Notes: generated by a model not told the origin, from the letters alone. A DNA stretch of 64,000 bases from Streptomyces rugosispiralis (GCF_024505145.1 NZ_JANIAA010000010.1:178906-242905); one strand, 5' to 3'. Shown: positions 7,142 to 15,946, counted from the first letter of the stretch. Numbers and translations are program-made.

Positions 7142-8071
7142 TCAGCGCTGTGCGGCGCGGGCCCGGCGGTAGAGCACCGTGCCCGCCAGCAGCATGCCCG
7201 CGGCGGCCGGAATGGCCAGCTCGACGGGGCCCGCGCCGGTGTGCGCGAGCTGCTCCTTGCTGCCGAGGTTCGCGGACGGGTCGAGACCGTGGGTTCCCGT
7301 GTGCTCGGTCTGGTGGCCCTGCGGGGAGTTTCCGTGCTGCCCCGAACCACCACCACCGTGGTTCGAACCCCCCGGGTTGCTCGGGTTGCCGGGGTTGCCG
7401 GGGTTGCCGGGGTTGCTCGGGTTGCCAGGGTTCCCGGGGTTACCAGGCTGACCCGGGTTTCCGGGGTTGCCAGGGTTCCCCGGGTTCCCCGGATTCCCGG
7501 GGTTCCCCGGATTGCCAGGGTTCCCGGGGTTGCCAGGGTTTCCGGGGTTGCCCGGGTTGCCAGGGTTCCCCGGGTTGCCAGGCTCACCCGGCTCCCCCGG
7601 GGTCTCCGGCACCGCCGGCACCGTCTCCCCGCAGTCGCCGCCGTCACTGCTGTTCCCGTACCCGACCGCGCTGACGTTGTTCCCGCACACATTGACCGGG
7701 ACGCCGATCGGGGCCTGGATGTTGTTGCCGGAGCCGATGCCCGACGAGCCACTGCTGCTGCCCTGCGCATGCGAGCCGCCGGACTGCGAGCCGCCACCGC
7801 CGGACGAGCCGCCCGAGCCGCCATCGGCCCGGTCGCCGCACTGCCCCCCGCCCGCGCCGTTGAGGACACCGACGACGCTCACCGTGTTTCCGCACAGGTT
7901 TACCGGCACATGCACCGGGGCCTGGATGTTGTTGCCCGAGACGATGCCCGGCGAGTACGCGGCACCACCGTCGGCGCCCGACCCCGCCGCGTGGGCATAG
8001 CCGCCGGTCACGGCAAGAACGCCGCTGGCCGCGGCTACGGTGATCAGGCCCTTTTTCGCAACCTGTCGCAT
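7142..8071 (-). CDS. Long chaplin with collagen-like linker and sortase signal
   Basis: The 309-residue product starts MRQVAKKGLITVAAASGVLA at ATG 8071, with AGGGGAG about 10 nt upstream. Residues 1-28 are a Sec signal peptide. Two chaplin domains follow (about 38-80, SGNNIQAPVHVPVNLCGNTV, and about 115-155, SGNNIQAPIGVPVNVCGNNV), each with the paired Cys that form the amyloid-stabilising disulphide. A Gly-Asn-Pro repeat of roughly 75 residues and a His/Gly-rich stretch come next. The C-terminus has a sorting signal: LAHTG, a hydrophobic helix and RRARAAQR. Long chaplins (ChpA/B/C type) are anchored to peptidoglycan by sortase and seed the hydrophobic coat of aerial hyphae. Which of chpA, chpB or chpC it matches cannot be decided here. 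Confidence 0.9.
   Translation of the reverse strand: MRQVAKKGLITVAAASGVLAVTGGYAHAAGSGADGGAAYSPGIVSGNNIQAPVHVPVNLCGNTVSVVGVLNGAGGGQCGDRADGGSGGSSGGGGSQSGGSHAQGSSSGSSGIGSGNNIQAPIGVPVNVCGNNVSAVGYGNSSDGGDCGETVPAVPETPGEPGEPGNPGNPGNPGNPGNPGNPGNPGNPGNPGNPGNPGNPGNPGNPGQPGNPGNPGNPSNPGNPGNPGNPSNPGGSNHGGGGSGQHGNSPQGHQTEHTGTHGLDPSANLGSKEQLAHTGAGPVELAIPAAAGMLLAGTVLYRRARAAQR
7371..7602 (-). repeat. Tandem Gly-Asn-Pro coding repeat in the chaplin
   Basis: About 25 copies of a 9-bp unit (GGGTTSCCN on the + strand) encode Pro-Gly-Asn-type triplets with Gly at every third place, as in collagen-like proteins. Single units vary by synonymous changes and by a few Ser, Glu or Gln substitutions. Confidence 0.9.
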
Positions 8072-8454
8072 AACTTTCTGCTCCCCTAGCCTTCCGTCCC
8101 GGACGGAGTGCGCGCGGGCGATCTCGCCCGCACCCCCATCCCCGGACGGCCCGGAGCGCGCACACTCCGGAACCGCCCGGGATCACACCCCGGTGGACCG
8201 TGACTCGATGTCACGTGATCGATGCGGTAGTTGCCGAAGGCGGGGCACAGCACCACCCCCTTGTCGGCATCGCGGCCCGGTTACGAGCCGCACACACCAT
8301 GTAACGAGGAGGGAGCAATCAAGCTATCAAGCTACGACACCATTCACCCTTTTTGGTTCCTTCGGTATGTGTGATCGATTAGGCCGAACGTGTAAGCCCC
8401 TCAGCGAGCCCGGCACGCCCCTGAGCAGGCCCGGCACCAGTGGGCCCAGCAGGC
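8072..8454 (-). promoter_or_regulatory. Chaplin upstream region (383 bp, no gene)
   Basis: This stretch lies between the chaplin start and the end of the M20 peptidase gene. It is locally AT-richer than its surroundings around 8320-8385. A direct repeat, CAAGCTATCAAGCTAC, lies near 8319-8334. I see no coding frame of typical codon use and no second (short) chaplin. Developmental regulation is expected, but no specific operator is recognised. Confidence 0.4.
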
Positions 8455-9792
8455 TCAGCAGGCGTCCAGGAACCGGTCCAGCACCCGCACACCGAACTTC
8501 AGCCCGTCCACCGGCACCCGCTCGTCGACCCCGTGGAACATCCCGGCGAAGTCCAGCTCCGGGGGCAGCCGCAGCGGCGCGAAGCCGAAGCAGCGGATGC
8601 CGAGGTCGTCGAAGGACTTCGCGTCCGTACCGCCCGAGAGGCAGTACGGCACGGCGCGGGCGATCGGGTCCTCGGCCTTCAGCGCCGACTGCATGGCGTC
8701 CACCAGCGCCCCGTCGAAGGTGGTCTCCAGCGCCTTGTCCGCGTGCACGTCCTCCCGCTTGACCCGCGGGCCGAGGATGCGGTCGAGGTCGGCCAGGAAC
8801 TCGTCCTCGAACCCGGGCAGGAAGCGCCCGTCCACATGCGCCGTGGCCTGCCCCGGAATGACGTTCACCTTGTAGCCGGCGCCGAGCATGGTGGGGGCGG
8901 CGGTGTTCTGCAGCGTGGCCCCGATGATCTTCGCGATGCCGCCCAGCTTGGCGAGGGTCTCGTCCATGTTCTCGGGGTCGAGCGGGGTGCCGAGCGCGTC
9001 GGACAGCTCGTCCAGGAAGGACCGTACGGTCTTGGTGACCCGCACCGGGAACTTGTGCCGCCCGAGCCGCCCGACCGCCTCGGCCAGCTCGGTGATGGCG
9101 TTGTCGTTGTTGGTCATCGAGCCATGACCCGCGGTGCCGTCCACCGTGAGCCGCATCCAGTGCATGCCCTTCTGCGCGGTCTCGATCAGATAGAGCCGCA
9201 GCTGCTCGTTGACGGTGAAGGAGAAGCCACCGACCTCGCCGATCGCCTCCGTCACGCCCTCGAACAGCTCGGGGTGGTTGTTGACCAGGTGCTTGGCCCC
9301 GTAGACCCCGCCCGCCTCCTCATCGGCGAGGAAGGCCAGCACGATGTCGCGCGGAGGCTTGCGGCCGCTGCGCAGCCGCTCCCGGACGACCGCGAGCGTC
9401 ATCGCGTCCATGTCCTTCATGTCCACCGCGCCCCGGCCCCAGACGCAGTCGTCCACGATCTCGCCGGAGAAGGGGTGGTGGGTCCAGTCCTCGGCATTGG
9501 CCGGTACGACGTCGGTGTGGCCGTGGATGAGCAGCGCGGGACGGGACGGATCCTCCCCCTCGATCCGCGCCACCGTCGACGCCCTGCCCTTGTGCGACTC
9601 GAAGATCTTGGGCTCGAGCCCCACCTCGGCCAGCTTCTCGGCGACGTACTCGGCGGCCGCGCGCTCACCGGGGCCGGAGTGGTCGCCATAGTTACTGGTG
9701 TCGATCCGGATCAGGTCACGGCAGAGGTCGACCACCTCGTCCTCACCCTTGACCGTCCCGGTCGTCGTCGCGCCCGAAAGCGACTCACTCAC
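8455..9792 (-). CDS. M20 family metallopeptidase/amidohydrolase
   Basis: The 445-residue product starts VSESLSGATTTGTVKGEDEV at GTG 9792, with GAGGAGG 5 nt upstream; an earlier in-frame ATG lacks a ribosome site. It follows the M20 (ArgE/DapE/CPG2) plan: HGHTDVVPA for the first metal ligand, a DMKDMDA segment with the bridging Asp, DEEAGG for the catalytic Glu pair, and a C-terminal GTDAKSFDDLG near the last His. The dimerisation lid lies in the middle third. The enzyme should hydrolyse amide bonds of small peptides or acyl-amino acids using two zinc ions. The natural substrate is not known. Confidence 0.85.
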   Translation of the reverse strand: MSESLSGATTTGTVKGEDEVVDLCRDLIRIDTSNYGDHSGPGERAAAEYVAEKLAEVGLEPKIFESHKGRASTVARIEGEDPSRPALLIHGHTDVVPANAEDWTHHPFSGEIVDDCVWGRGAVDMKDMDAMTLAVVRERLRSGRKPPRDIVLAFLADEEAGGVYGAKHLVNNHPELFEGVTEAIGEVGGFSFTVNEQLRLYLIETAQKGMHWMRLTVDGTAGHGSMTNNDNAITELAEAVGRLGRHKFPVRVTKTVRSFLDELSDALGTPLDPENMDETLAKLGGIAKIIGATLQNTAAPTMLGAGYKVNVIPGQATAHVDGRFLPGFEDEFLADLDRILGPRVKREDVHADKALETTFDGALVDAMQSALKAEDPIARAVPYCLSGGTDAKSFDDLGIRCFGFAPLRLPPELDFAGMFHGVDERVPVDGLKFGVRVLDRFLDAC

Positions 9793-10036
9793 GATGCCTC
9801 CTCGTCGTTGCGCTGCCGCGGAACGCCCTGCCACGGACCCCGCGGCAGGGGTCACCCGCCCATACTCCTCCGCTCGCCCGCCCAGCCCAAGGCGGCAATA
9901 CCGCCGTCATGCCCCCGTCACACAGCCCACCCACCCGGCCACCCCTCGGGGACCACCTGCCGTGATCGAGCACGCCCCGATGTTTGCTATGGTTTTCCAT
10001 GTCGGAACGGCCACGGGGCCGACCGGCAGACACCTG

Positions 10037-10121
10037 GTCCGGGTGGCGGAATGGCAGACGCGCTAGCTTGAGGTGCTAGTGCCCTTTATCGGGCGTGGGG
10101 GTTCAAGTCCCCCCTCGGACA
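10037..10121 (+). tRNA. tRNA-Leu (anticodon GAG)
   Basis: An 85-nt cloverleaf can be folded. The acceptor GTCCGGG pairs with CTCGGAC (one G-T pair) and the discriminator base is A. The anticodon stem is CTAGC/GCTAG with the loop TTGAGGT, so the anticodon is GAG and reads CUC/CUU. A class II long variable arm (GCCC, tttatc, GGGC) is typical of Leu. The T arm is GGGGG-TTCAAGT-CCCCC. The CCA end is not encoded. Confidence 0.95.
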
Positions 10122-10143
10122 CGTTCTTACGTACACGGATGAC

Positions 10144-10178
10144 GCGGGTTGTGACTCAACGGTCACGACCCGCTTTTT
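10144..10178 (+). terminator. Rho-independent terminator after tRNA-Leu
   Basis: A 12-bp stem (GCGGGTTGTGAC at 10144-10155, GTCACGACCCGC at 10162-10173, one G-T pair) with a 6-nt loop is followed by TTTTT. It starts 23 bp beyond the tRNA. Confidence 0.9.
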
Positions 10179-10336
10179 CATGTTGTAGGTGAGCGTGGGA
10201 CCGAAAGCCCGGCAGAGAGGGGCTTCGTGGTCGGCGGGGACAGGCTGAAGGGGCTTTCGCGCAGCCACGGGAGCGCGCCCTGGGAGCGATCAGGATCCGC
10301 GGTGCCGGGTGTGGACCTGCCGGTAGCCTCGTGCGC

Positions 10337-11032
10337 ATGAGTGTGAGTGAAGCAGGCCCCTTCGATCGCCGCAGTCTGCGCGAGCGGACCATTGCCTATC
10401 TGCGTGGTCAGATCATCTCGGGAACGCTGCAGCCGGGTGAGCACGTTCGTGAGGTCTCGCTCAGCGACAAGCTCGGGGTCAGCCGGGGGACTCTGCGGGA
10501 GGCTCTGCGCTCCCTGGAGGGCGAGGGTCTGCTGGTCAATGACGGCAAAGGCCGCATGTGGGTCAGGAAACTCAGCGCACAGGAGATCGCCGAGGTCTTC
10601 GAGGTGCGGACGGCGCTCGAGATCCTGGCGGCGACCAAACTGGCCGGCAGCGACCGGCGTGCGGAGTTTGCGGACCTGCTGGAGCGGAAGGTCGAGGATC
10701 TGCGCGAGCCTGATCTCGGGTTCGGCGAGCGCATCGAGGCCGATCTCGGGTTCCACGCCTTGATGTGCGAGCTGACCGGCAGCGGCACGCTCAGCCGCTC
10801 GTGGCTGCAGCTGAACAGCCAGATTCGCATGATGATCATTGCCGCCGGGCCGGAACGCGCGGTCGGCAGGATGCGCTATGAGGCACACCTGCCGATCGTC
10901 GCGGCCATCCGCGCCGGTGACGTGGACGCCGTCCGGAAGACGCTCACCGAGCACATGCATGACTTCACCCGCCGTTACGTCGGCGACGCGCTCGCGGCCG
11001 AACCGGGTGAGACGCCGGCGGACCGGCGGTAG
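10337..11032 (+). CDS. GntR family transcriptional regulator, FCD type
   Basis: The 231-residue product has an N-terminal winged helix (RTIAYLRGQIISGTLQPGEHVREVSLSDKLGVSRGTLREALRSLEGEGLL, about residues 15-65) and an all-helical FCD ligand domain with DLGFHALMCELTG and a C-terminal HMHDFTRRY. FCD proteins sense carboxylates or sugar acids. It is closely similar to the GntR protein at 18634-19347 and ends 13 bp from the convergent glycosidase gene, so it probably helps control this sugar cluster. No Shine-Dalgarno precedes ATG 10337. A GTG two codons earlier is possible. Confidence 0.85.
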   Translation: MSVSEAGPFDRRSLRERTIAYLRGQIISGTLQPGEHVREVSLSDKLGVSRGTLREALRSLEGEGLLVNDGKGRMWVRKLSAQEIAEVFEVRTALEILAATKLAGSDRRAEFADLLERKVEDLREPDLGFGERIEADLGFHALMCELTGSGTLSRSWLQLNSQIRMMIIAAGPERAVGRMRYEAHLPIVAAIRAGDVDAVRKTLTEHMHDFTRRYVGDALAAEPGETPADRR

Positions 11033-11045
11033 GAACGGGACGGGG

Positions 11046-12089
11046 TCAGCGCGCTCGGCGCAGTGTCGTGAAGAAGGCACGTTTCGTCTCGGTGCCGGCC
11101 GTCCAGTCGACGGGAACGGCCTGGTAGCCGTTGTGGTAGTCGCCGATTGTCGGCTGGGGCGGGTTGGTGGTGACGGAGCCCGGGTCGAAGTAGCCCCAGG
11201 AGGCGCCGGCGGACAGGGCCGTCTTCATGTGGTTGCGCGGCTTGTCGAAGTCGAAGTGGTCGTCCTCGTTGAACATGATCGGCTTCGGGGTGTAGCCGGG
11301 CGTGGCCCTGATCTCCTCGACCATCTCGGCCAGTCGTTCCGGGCCGGGGGTGCCGTTCCCATGGATGAGGACGAAGTCCGCTTCGGCGAGGACCTGTTCG
11401 GTGATGATGGGCGGGTGGGCGAGGAAGCTGGTGCTCACCAGCAGCCTGCGGCCTTCGTGGGTGACCGACTTGGCGTGCGCGATGAGCTCGTGGACGCGGT
11501 CGGCCTTGATCAGGCCGTGCGTGTAGTGGCTGTGCCAGTTCACCTCGTTGGCGATCTCGATCAGTACGTGGCGCCAGCCTGATCGAAGCACCCACGTGCA
11601 CACCTCGGCGACGGCCCGCTTGAGGGCCGGTTCGTCGCGCAGCCGATGGTCCTGGCCGTGGTAGAAGATGTCCAGGATGACGACGAGTCCGAGCCGGTCG
11701 GCCTCCTCGATGATCTTGGCCAGGCGCTCGCGGTAACCCTCCAGCAGAGCCCCCTCCGCCGTGAACCCGGCATTGTCCCAAGGCTGTTCGGTGCTGTAGC
11801 CCTGCGGGCTGCCGCCCTGTACGCCGATGGTGAAGGCATCGAGGCCGTCCGCCTTCCACTGCGGCATGGCGGCGAGGAACTCACGGGTGTTGCGCTGTGC
11901 GTCCCAGATTCCGGTGTCGGGGTATGCCCACTGGTGGACGGTGTCGGGGTTGGCGTCGTCGAACGCTCCGTTGATCATGCGGCTGTTCAGCAGCAGTCCG
12001 TCGAGCGGGATGCCATCGAGGGTGCGGCCCTGGTTGGCGAGCTGACCGTCGACGGCGAAGTCGGTTCCCCAGATCTCGATCGAGGTCAT
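11046..12089 (-). CDS. Putative cytoplasmic glycoside hydrolase, GH5-like TIM barrel
   Basis: The 347-residue product starts MTSIEIWGTDFAVDGQLANQ at ATG 12089, with AAGGAG 10 nt upstream. Features of clan-A glycosidases are visible: LGLVVILDIFYHGQDHRL in the middle, LIEIANEVNWHSHY (about residues 175-190) with a candidate acid/base Glu after Asn, and KPIMFNEDDHFDFD (about 275-290) with a candidate nucleophile Glu. No signal peptide is present, so it would act on imported oligosaccharide. It is the last gene of the leftward sugar operon. Exact family and linkage specificity are not determinable by eye; it may belong to a family without a characterised member. Confidence 0.6.
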   Translation of the reverse strand: MTSIEIWGTDFAVDGQLANQGRTLDGIPLDGLLLNSRMINGAFDDANPDTVHQWAYPDTGIWDAQRNTREFLAAMPQWKADGLDAFTIGVQGGSPQGYSTEQPWDNAGFTAEGALLEGYRERLAKIIEEADRLGLVVILDIFYHGQDHRLRDEPALKRAVAEVCTWVLRSGWRHVLIEIANEVNWHSHYTHGLIKADRVHELIAHAKSVTHEGRRLLVSTSFLAHPPIITEQVLAEADFVLIHGNGTPGPERLAEMVEEIRATPGYTPKPIMFNEDDHFDFDKPRNHMKTALSAGASWGYFDPGSVTTNPPQPTIGDYHNGYQAVPVDWTAGTETKRAFFTTLRRAR

Positions 12090-12094
12090 GCGGA

Positions 12095-12715
12095 TCATTC
12101 TCCTTGCGAGGTTGTGGCGGACCAGGTGGAACGGTGACCGTGGGCCGTGATGACCAGGCGTGCGGCGGGGGCGGCGATGAGCAGGGCGCCGACCGGCTGG
12201 ATGTAGATACAGCAGACGGCAAGGAGGGCGGTGCCGGTGGTGAGGCCCGCGGCCCCTGGGTGCCGGACGATGCTGTCGACCGTTTCGCGGTAGGCGTCCC
12301 GGACCCCGCGCGGGGCGCCCGCGAGGGCCGGGATCAAGTTCGTGGCGAACACCAGGAAGGGGACGGCGACGGCCGTCAGCGCGACCGTGGCGTACGGCCG
12401 CTGCTGTCCCATGTGCGGTACGACCGCGCTGTTCAGTACCAGCAGCGCGGCGACCGGCGCGAGGGCCGCCAGCGCGGCGGTGCTCGTACGGGCCGACCGC
12501 CGCAGGTGGGAGAGGAAGGTCGGGCAGACGGGGCTCTGGTCGCCTCGGGCCCATCCGTGGACCGTCGCCACCAGGGCGGTGGCGGCCGCCGGGGCGGTGA
12601 TCACCAGCGCGGTGCCGATCGTCCACAGCAGGCTGAGGAGCAGATACCGGCAGACGGTGTCGAGCCCCGCGTACGCGGGTCCGGCCCATAGGGCGCGATG
12701 GGACGGTTGGTTCAT
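12095..12715 (-). CDS. DUF624 (YesL-like) membrane protein
   Basis: The 206-residue product starts MNQPSHRALWAGPAYAGLDT at ATG 12715, which overlaps the permease stop by ATGA. About five hydrophobic segments are seen (e.g. LLLSLLWTIGTALVITAPAA). The conserved order of a first helix pair, a Trp-rich loop (VATVHGWARGDQ) and C-terminal helices matches the YesL/DUF624 family, often found beside sugar ABC permeases in Gram-positive bacteria. Its function is unknown but is probably tied to oligosaccharide uptake. Confidence 0.75.
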   Translation of the reverse strand: MNQPSHRALWAGPAYAGLDTVCRYLLLSLLWTIGTALVITAPAAATALVATVHGWARGDQSPVCPTFLSHLRRSARTSTAALAALAPVAALLVLNSAVVPHMGQQRPYATVALTAVAVPFLVFATNLIPALAGAPRGVRDAYRETVDSIVRHPGAAGLTTGTALLAVCCIYIQPVGALLIAAPAARLVITAHGHRSTWSATTSQGE

Positions 12716-13617
12716 CCCTTCATCCCAGAGGTGGAGATGCCGTCCACGATCAGCCGCTGGAAGATCAGGAACAGGACCAGGGTGGGCAGAAGCGACAGCA
12801 CGCTCATCGCGAACATGGGGCCGTAGTCCGACTGGCCGGTGCCGTCGATGAACTGCCGCAGTGCGAGCGGAACCGTGTACAGCTGGGCTTTCGAGATGTA
12901 GATCAGCTGGGAGAAGAAGTCGTTGTACGTCCACAGGAAGGTGAAGATCGCCGTGGTGACCAGGGCCGGCCTCAGCAGCGGCAGGATCACCTTGAGGTAG
13001 ATACCGCCCGGACTGCATCCGTCGAGCGCGGCGGCATCGTCCAGGTCGCGAGGGATGCCGCGGATGAACTGCACCATCAGAAAGATGAAGAAGGCGTCGA
13101 CGGCGAAGAACTTCGGCAGCACCAACGGGAGATAGGTGTCCACCCAGCCGAGATTGTTGAACAGAATGTACTGAGGGATGATCGTCACCTGTGCGGGCAG
13201 CATCACGGTGACCATCATCAGGGCGAAGGCCGTGCGCTTGAACGGGAATTCCAGTCTCGCGAAGGCGAACGCGGCCAGGGAGCAGGCGAGGATGTTCCCG
13301 GTGACGGCGCCGAGGCTCACGAGGATCGAGTTCAGCAGCGGGCGCCCGAAAGTGCTGCCGTCGGCGCTGATCCAGCCGTTTTCGTAGTTGGCGACGTTCC
13401 AGGTGTCCGGGAGCAGACCGGCCGATCCGAAGATTTCGTCGGCCGGCTTCAGGGACGCCGAGAGCAGCCAGACCAGGGGGTAGAGCATCGCGACCACGCC
13501 GATGACGAGGACGATGTAGAGCAGTGCTCGGGCGGCCCGTCGGCCGGGGGCGGCCGCTCGGGGCACCGTCGCGGACGGACGCGTACTCGTACCGGCGGGC
13601 TGAGTGGTGGTTGTCAT
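12712..13617 (-). CDS. Carbohydrate ABC transporter permease (MalG/UgpE type)
   Basis: The 301-residue product starts MTTTTQPAGTSTRPSATVPR. It has six predicted membrane helices from LLYIVLVIGVVAMLYPLVWLL onward and the EAA loop DDAAALDGCSPGGIYLKVILPLL (about residues 195-217), which docks to the ATPase. It forms the inner-membrane channel with the permease encoded just upstream (12-bp gap). No ABC ATPase gene exists in the cluster; in Streptomyces a shared MsiK-type ATPase usually powers such importers. Confidence 0.9.
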   Translation of the reverse strand: MTTTTQPAGTSTRPSATVPRAAAPGRRAARALLYIVLVIGVVAMLYPLVWLLSASLKPADEIFGSAGLLPDTWNVANYENGWISADGSTFGRPLLNSILVSLGAVTGNILACSLAAFAFARLEFPFKRTAFALMMVTVMLPAQVTIIPQYILFNNLGWVDTYLPLVLPKFFAVDAFFIFLMVQFIRGIPRDLDDAAALDGCSPGGIYLKVILPLLRPALVTTAIFTFLWTYNDFFSQLIYISKAQLYTVPLALRQFIDGTGQSDYGPMFAMSVLSLLPTLVLFLIFQRLIVDGISTSGMKG

Positions 13618-13629
13618 TGTGCGTTCTCA

Positions 13630-14580
13630 CTATTCATCGGAGTAGTGAACCCAGTACCGGCTGAGCCAGAAATTGACCGCTGTCACTGCTCCGATGACGA
13701 CGAGCAGGAACCAGGCCATGGCGGCGGCATAGCCCATCTGGAAGTCGTTGAAAGCGGCCTGGTAGAGGTACAGGGTGTAGACGAGCATGGAATTGCCCGG
13801 TCCGCCGTGGCCGCCGCCGATGATGAAGGCCGAGCCGAAGACCTGAAAGGCGTTGATCACCTGGAGGATCAGGTTGAAGAAGACGATGGGGGTCAGCATC
13901 GGCAACGTGATGGAGAAGAATCTCCGCACCGCGCCGGCCCCGTCGAGGGAGGCGGACTCGTACAGTTCCGCGGGGATCTGCCGGAGCCCGGCCAGAAAGA
14001 TGATCATCGGGGAGCCGAACTCCCAGACCCGCAGCAGGATCAGAGTCCCCAGCGACCAGTGCGGATCGCCGATCCAGCTGGTGGTGGATTCGATGCCGAT
14101 CATGCCGAGAACGTTGTTGAGCAGTCCCTCGGCTCCGAAGATCTGCCGCCACAGGATGGCGATGGCGATGCTGGAACCGAACAGGCTGGGCAGGTAGTAC
14201 AGCGCCCGCCAGATGGTCATGCCCTTGATGCCGCGGTTGAGGACGGTGGCCAGCAGCAGTGCGAAGGCGAGTTGCAGGGGGACCGCGACCGCGACGTAGA
14301 CGGCGGTGACCACCACGGACTGCCGCCACACCGGATCTCCGGTGAGCATCCTCGTGTAGTTGCCTGAGCCGATCCACTGAGGTGAGCTGAGCAGGTCGTA
14401 GTCGGTGAACGACAGGTACAGGGAGGCGATGAGAGGGCCGGCTGTGAAGACCAGCAGTCCCACGATCCAGGGGCTGAGAAACAGCAGAGCCCACTTGCCC
14501 TGGGGGCGCCGGCGGCTGGTGGCCTTCGGTGTTCCCTCGGTGGTCGAGGTCCGGCTGGGGAGCCCGGAGAGCATGGTCAC
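13630..14580 (-). CDS. Carbohydrate ABC transporter permease (MalF/UgpA type)
   Basis: The 316-residue partner permease has its first helix at WALLFLSPWIVGLLVFTAGP and the EAA-loop segment LYESASLDGAGAVRRFFSITLPML (about residues 212-235). GTG 14580 overlaps the stop of the binding-protein gene (GTGA); ATG 14574 is an equally possible start. It is co-transcribed with the binding protein and the MalG-type permease. Confidence 0.9.
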   Translation of the reverse strand: MTMLSGLPSRTSTTEGTPKATSRRRPQGKWALLFLSPWIVGLLVFTAGPLIASLYLSFTDYDLLSSPQWIGSGNYTRMLTGDPVWRQSVVVTAVYVAVAVPLQLAFALLLATVLNRGIKGMTIWRALYYLPSLFGSSIAIAILWRQIFGAEGLLNNVLGMIGIESTTSWIGDPHWSLGTLILLRVWEFGSPMIIFLAGLRQIPAELYESASLDGAGAVRRFFSITLPMLTPIVFFNLILQVINAFQVFGSAFIIGGGHGGPGNSMLVYTLYLYQAAFNDFQMGYAAAMAWFLLVVIGAVTAVNFWLSRYWVHYSDE

Positions 14581-15902
14581 GAGAGGAACCCTTCGGCTTG
14601 CGAGAAGAAGCTGTCAGCTCCCGAAGAGATGGATTGGTAATTCGTGGCGACGCTCTGGCCGATGGTCACGAAAGCGGTCATGACCTGGGAGGAGCCGCTG
14701 GGGAACTCGCTGGCGAGGGAGGGCACCGGCTGGGCGAACTCCTGGGAGACGAGGTTCACGTAGTCGATGAAGAGGCGGTCGGTCTCGCTGAAGTCGAGGG
14801 CCTTGCGCAGCTGAAGATTGGGCGGGGCGGCGAATTCGGCCTGCAGGATGCCTGCGGCCTCCTCGTCGTTGAGCATGAAGTCGATCAGTGAGGCCGCGTC
14901 CGCCGGATGGCTGGAGCGGGCGTTGACCGCGACCCAGTTGGAGGCCCGCACGGAGTGCCCGGACTTCGATGCGCTGGGCATCGGCATGGTGCTGACGCCG
15001 AGCTGGTTCTTCGTCATGTACTGGAAGGCGCTCAGGACGTTCGGGTAGATGAAGAAGTTCGGAGCCTTGCCCGTGACCAGCAGCGAGTTGCCGAAGCCGC
15101 CGACCGCCGTCTGCACGGTGAGGTCGCCGGGCGGGGCGGCGCCGCTCTTGCGCAGCCCCGCCCAGATTTCGTACCAGTCCTCCAGGTCGGTCCGGGAGAA
15201 GCCGAGCTTGCCGTTCCGGTAGAGCTCCTTGCCGCGCTGGCGGACGAAGACCTGGAAGCCGTTGATGTCGGTGCTGTCGTCGATGCTGCCGTAGAGGCGT
15301 CCTCCGGACTTCTCCCGCACCTTGTTGGCGAAGGTGATGAACTCGTCCCAGGTGTGGCCGGGCTCGGGGACTGACATCCCGAGATCGGCCAGCGCGGCCT
15401 TGTCCCAGATCACGCCGTAGGCGTTGTCGCCGAGCGGCAGGGCCACGCGCTCGCCCCCGATGACTCCTCCGGAGACGGACCGCTCCTCGAAGTGCGACAG
15501 GTCCAGCGTCTTCGGGGCGTAGCGGTCGAGCGGGGCAAGGGTGTTCTTCGTCGCGAACTGCGCGACGATGTTCTGGAACAGCGCCTGGATGTCAGCCGCG
15601 TTGCCGCCGGCGACCTGGGTGGACAGCTTCTGCGAGTAGGACTCGTTGGAGAGCAGTTCCAGGTCGATCTCGCCGCCGTTCTTCTTGGTGTACAGCTTGA
15701 AGACTTGCTGGAGTTTCTGCTGCCGGGCAGCCGAGCCATAGGCCGACATCCTCAGCGGGACGCTGCCCTGGGGGGTGACCGAGCTGGACCGCGGGCTTCC
15801 GGAGGCGTCGCAGCCGGCCAGGGAGAGTGCGGCGGCTCCGGCTGTGGAGAGGCCCATGCCGAGGAAGGAACGCCGGGAGGGCACTCTGTGCGAATGGTGC
15901 AC
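14577..15902 (-). CDS. Extracellular sugar-binding lipoprotein of an ABC importer
   Basis: The 441-residue solute-binding protein (family 1) has an N-terminus combining a twin-arginine-like SRRSFLG and a lipobox LAGC, so it is a lipoprotein probably exported by Tat. The mature part has GSAARQQKLQQVFKLYTKKNG and further on NAYGVIWDKAAL, DEFITFANKV and AFQYMTKNQLG, typical of oligosaccharide binders. GTG 15902 is chosen because GAAAGG lies 7 nt upstream; ATG 15920 is in frame but has no ribosome site. Its ligand is probably a plant-type oligosaccharide or glycoside, given the neighbouring glycosidases. Confidence 0.85.
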   Translation of the reverse strand: MHHSHRVPSRRSFLGMGLSTAGAAALSLAGCDASGSPRSSSVTPQGSVPLRMSAYGSAARQQKLQQVFKLYTKKNGGEIDLELLSNESYSQKLSTQVAGGNAADIQALFQNIVAQFATKNTLAPLDRYAPKTLDLSHFEERSVSGGVIGGERVALPLGDNAYGVIWDKAALADLGMSVPEPGHTWDEFITFANKVREKSGGRLYGSIDDSTDINGFQVFVRQRGKELYRNGKLGFSRTDLEDWYEIWAGLRKSGAAPPGDLTVQTAVGGFGNSLLVTGKAPNFFIYPNVLSAFQYMTKNQLGVSTMPMPSASKSGHSVRASNWVAVNARSSHPADAASLIDFMLNDEEAAGILQAEFAAPPNLQLRKALDFSETDRLFIDYVNLVSQEFAQPVPSLASEFPSGSSQVMTAFVTIGQSVATNYQSISSGADSFFSQAEGFLS

Positions 15903-15946
15903 GGGCTGGCCTTTCTTCATGGAAAGGTGGGCACGAGGGAGGAAGG

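Noticed and set aside
7371..7602. Repeat block considered as a CRISPR array
   Set aside because: The unit is 9 bp without spacers and lies in frame inside the chaplin gene.
8072..8454. A second, short chaplin gene beside the long chaplin
   Set aside because: No frame with signal peptide and chaplin domain was found in this stretch.
10037..10121. tRNA-Leu considered as an attachment site of an integrated element
   Set aside because: No integrase, no direct repeat of the tRNA 3' end and no phage or ICE genes were found nearby.
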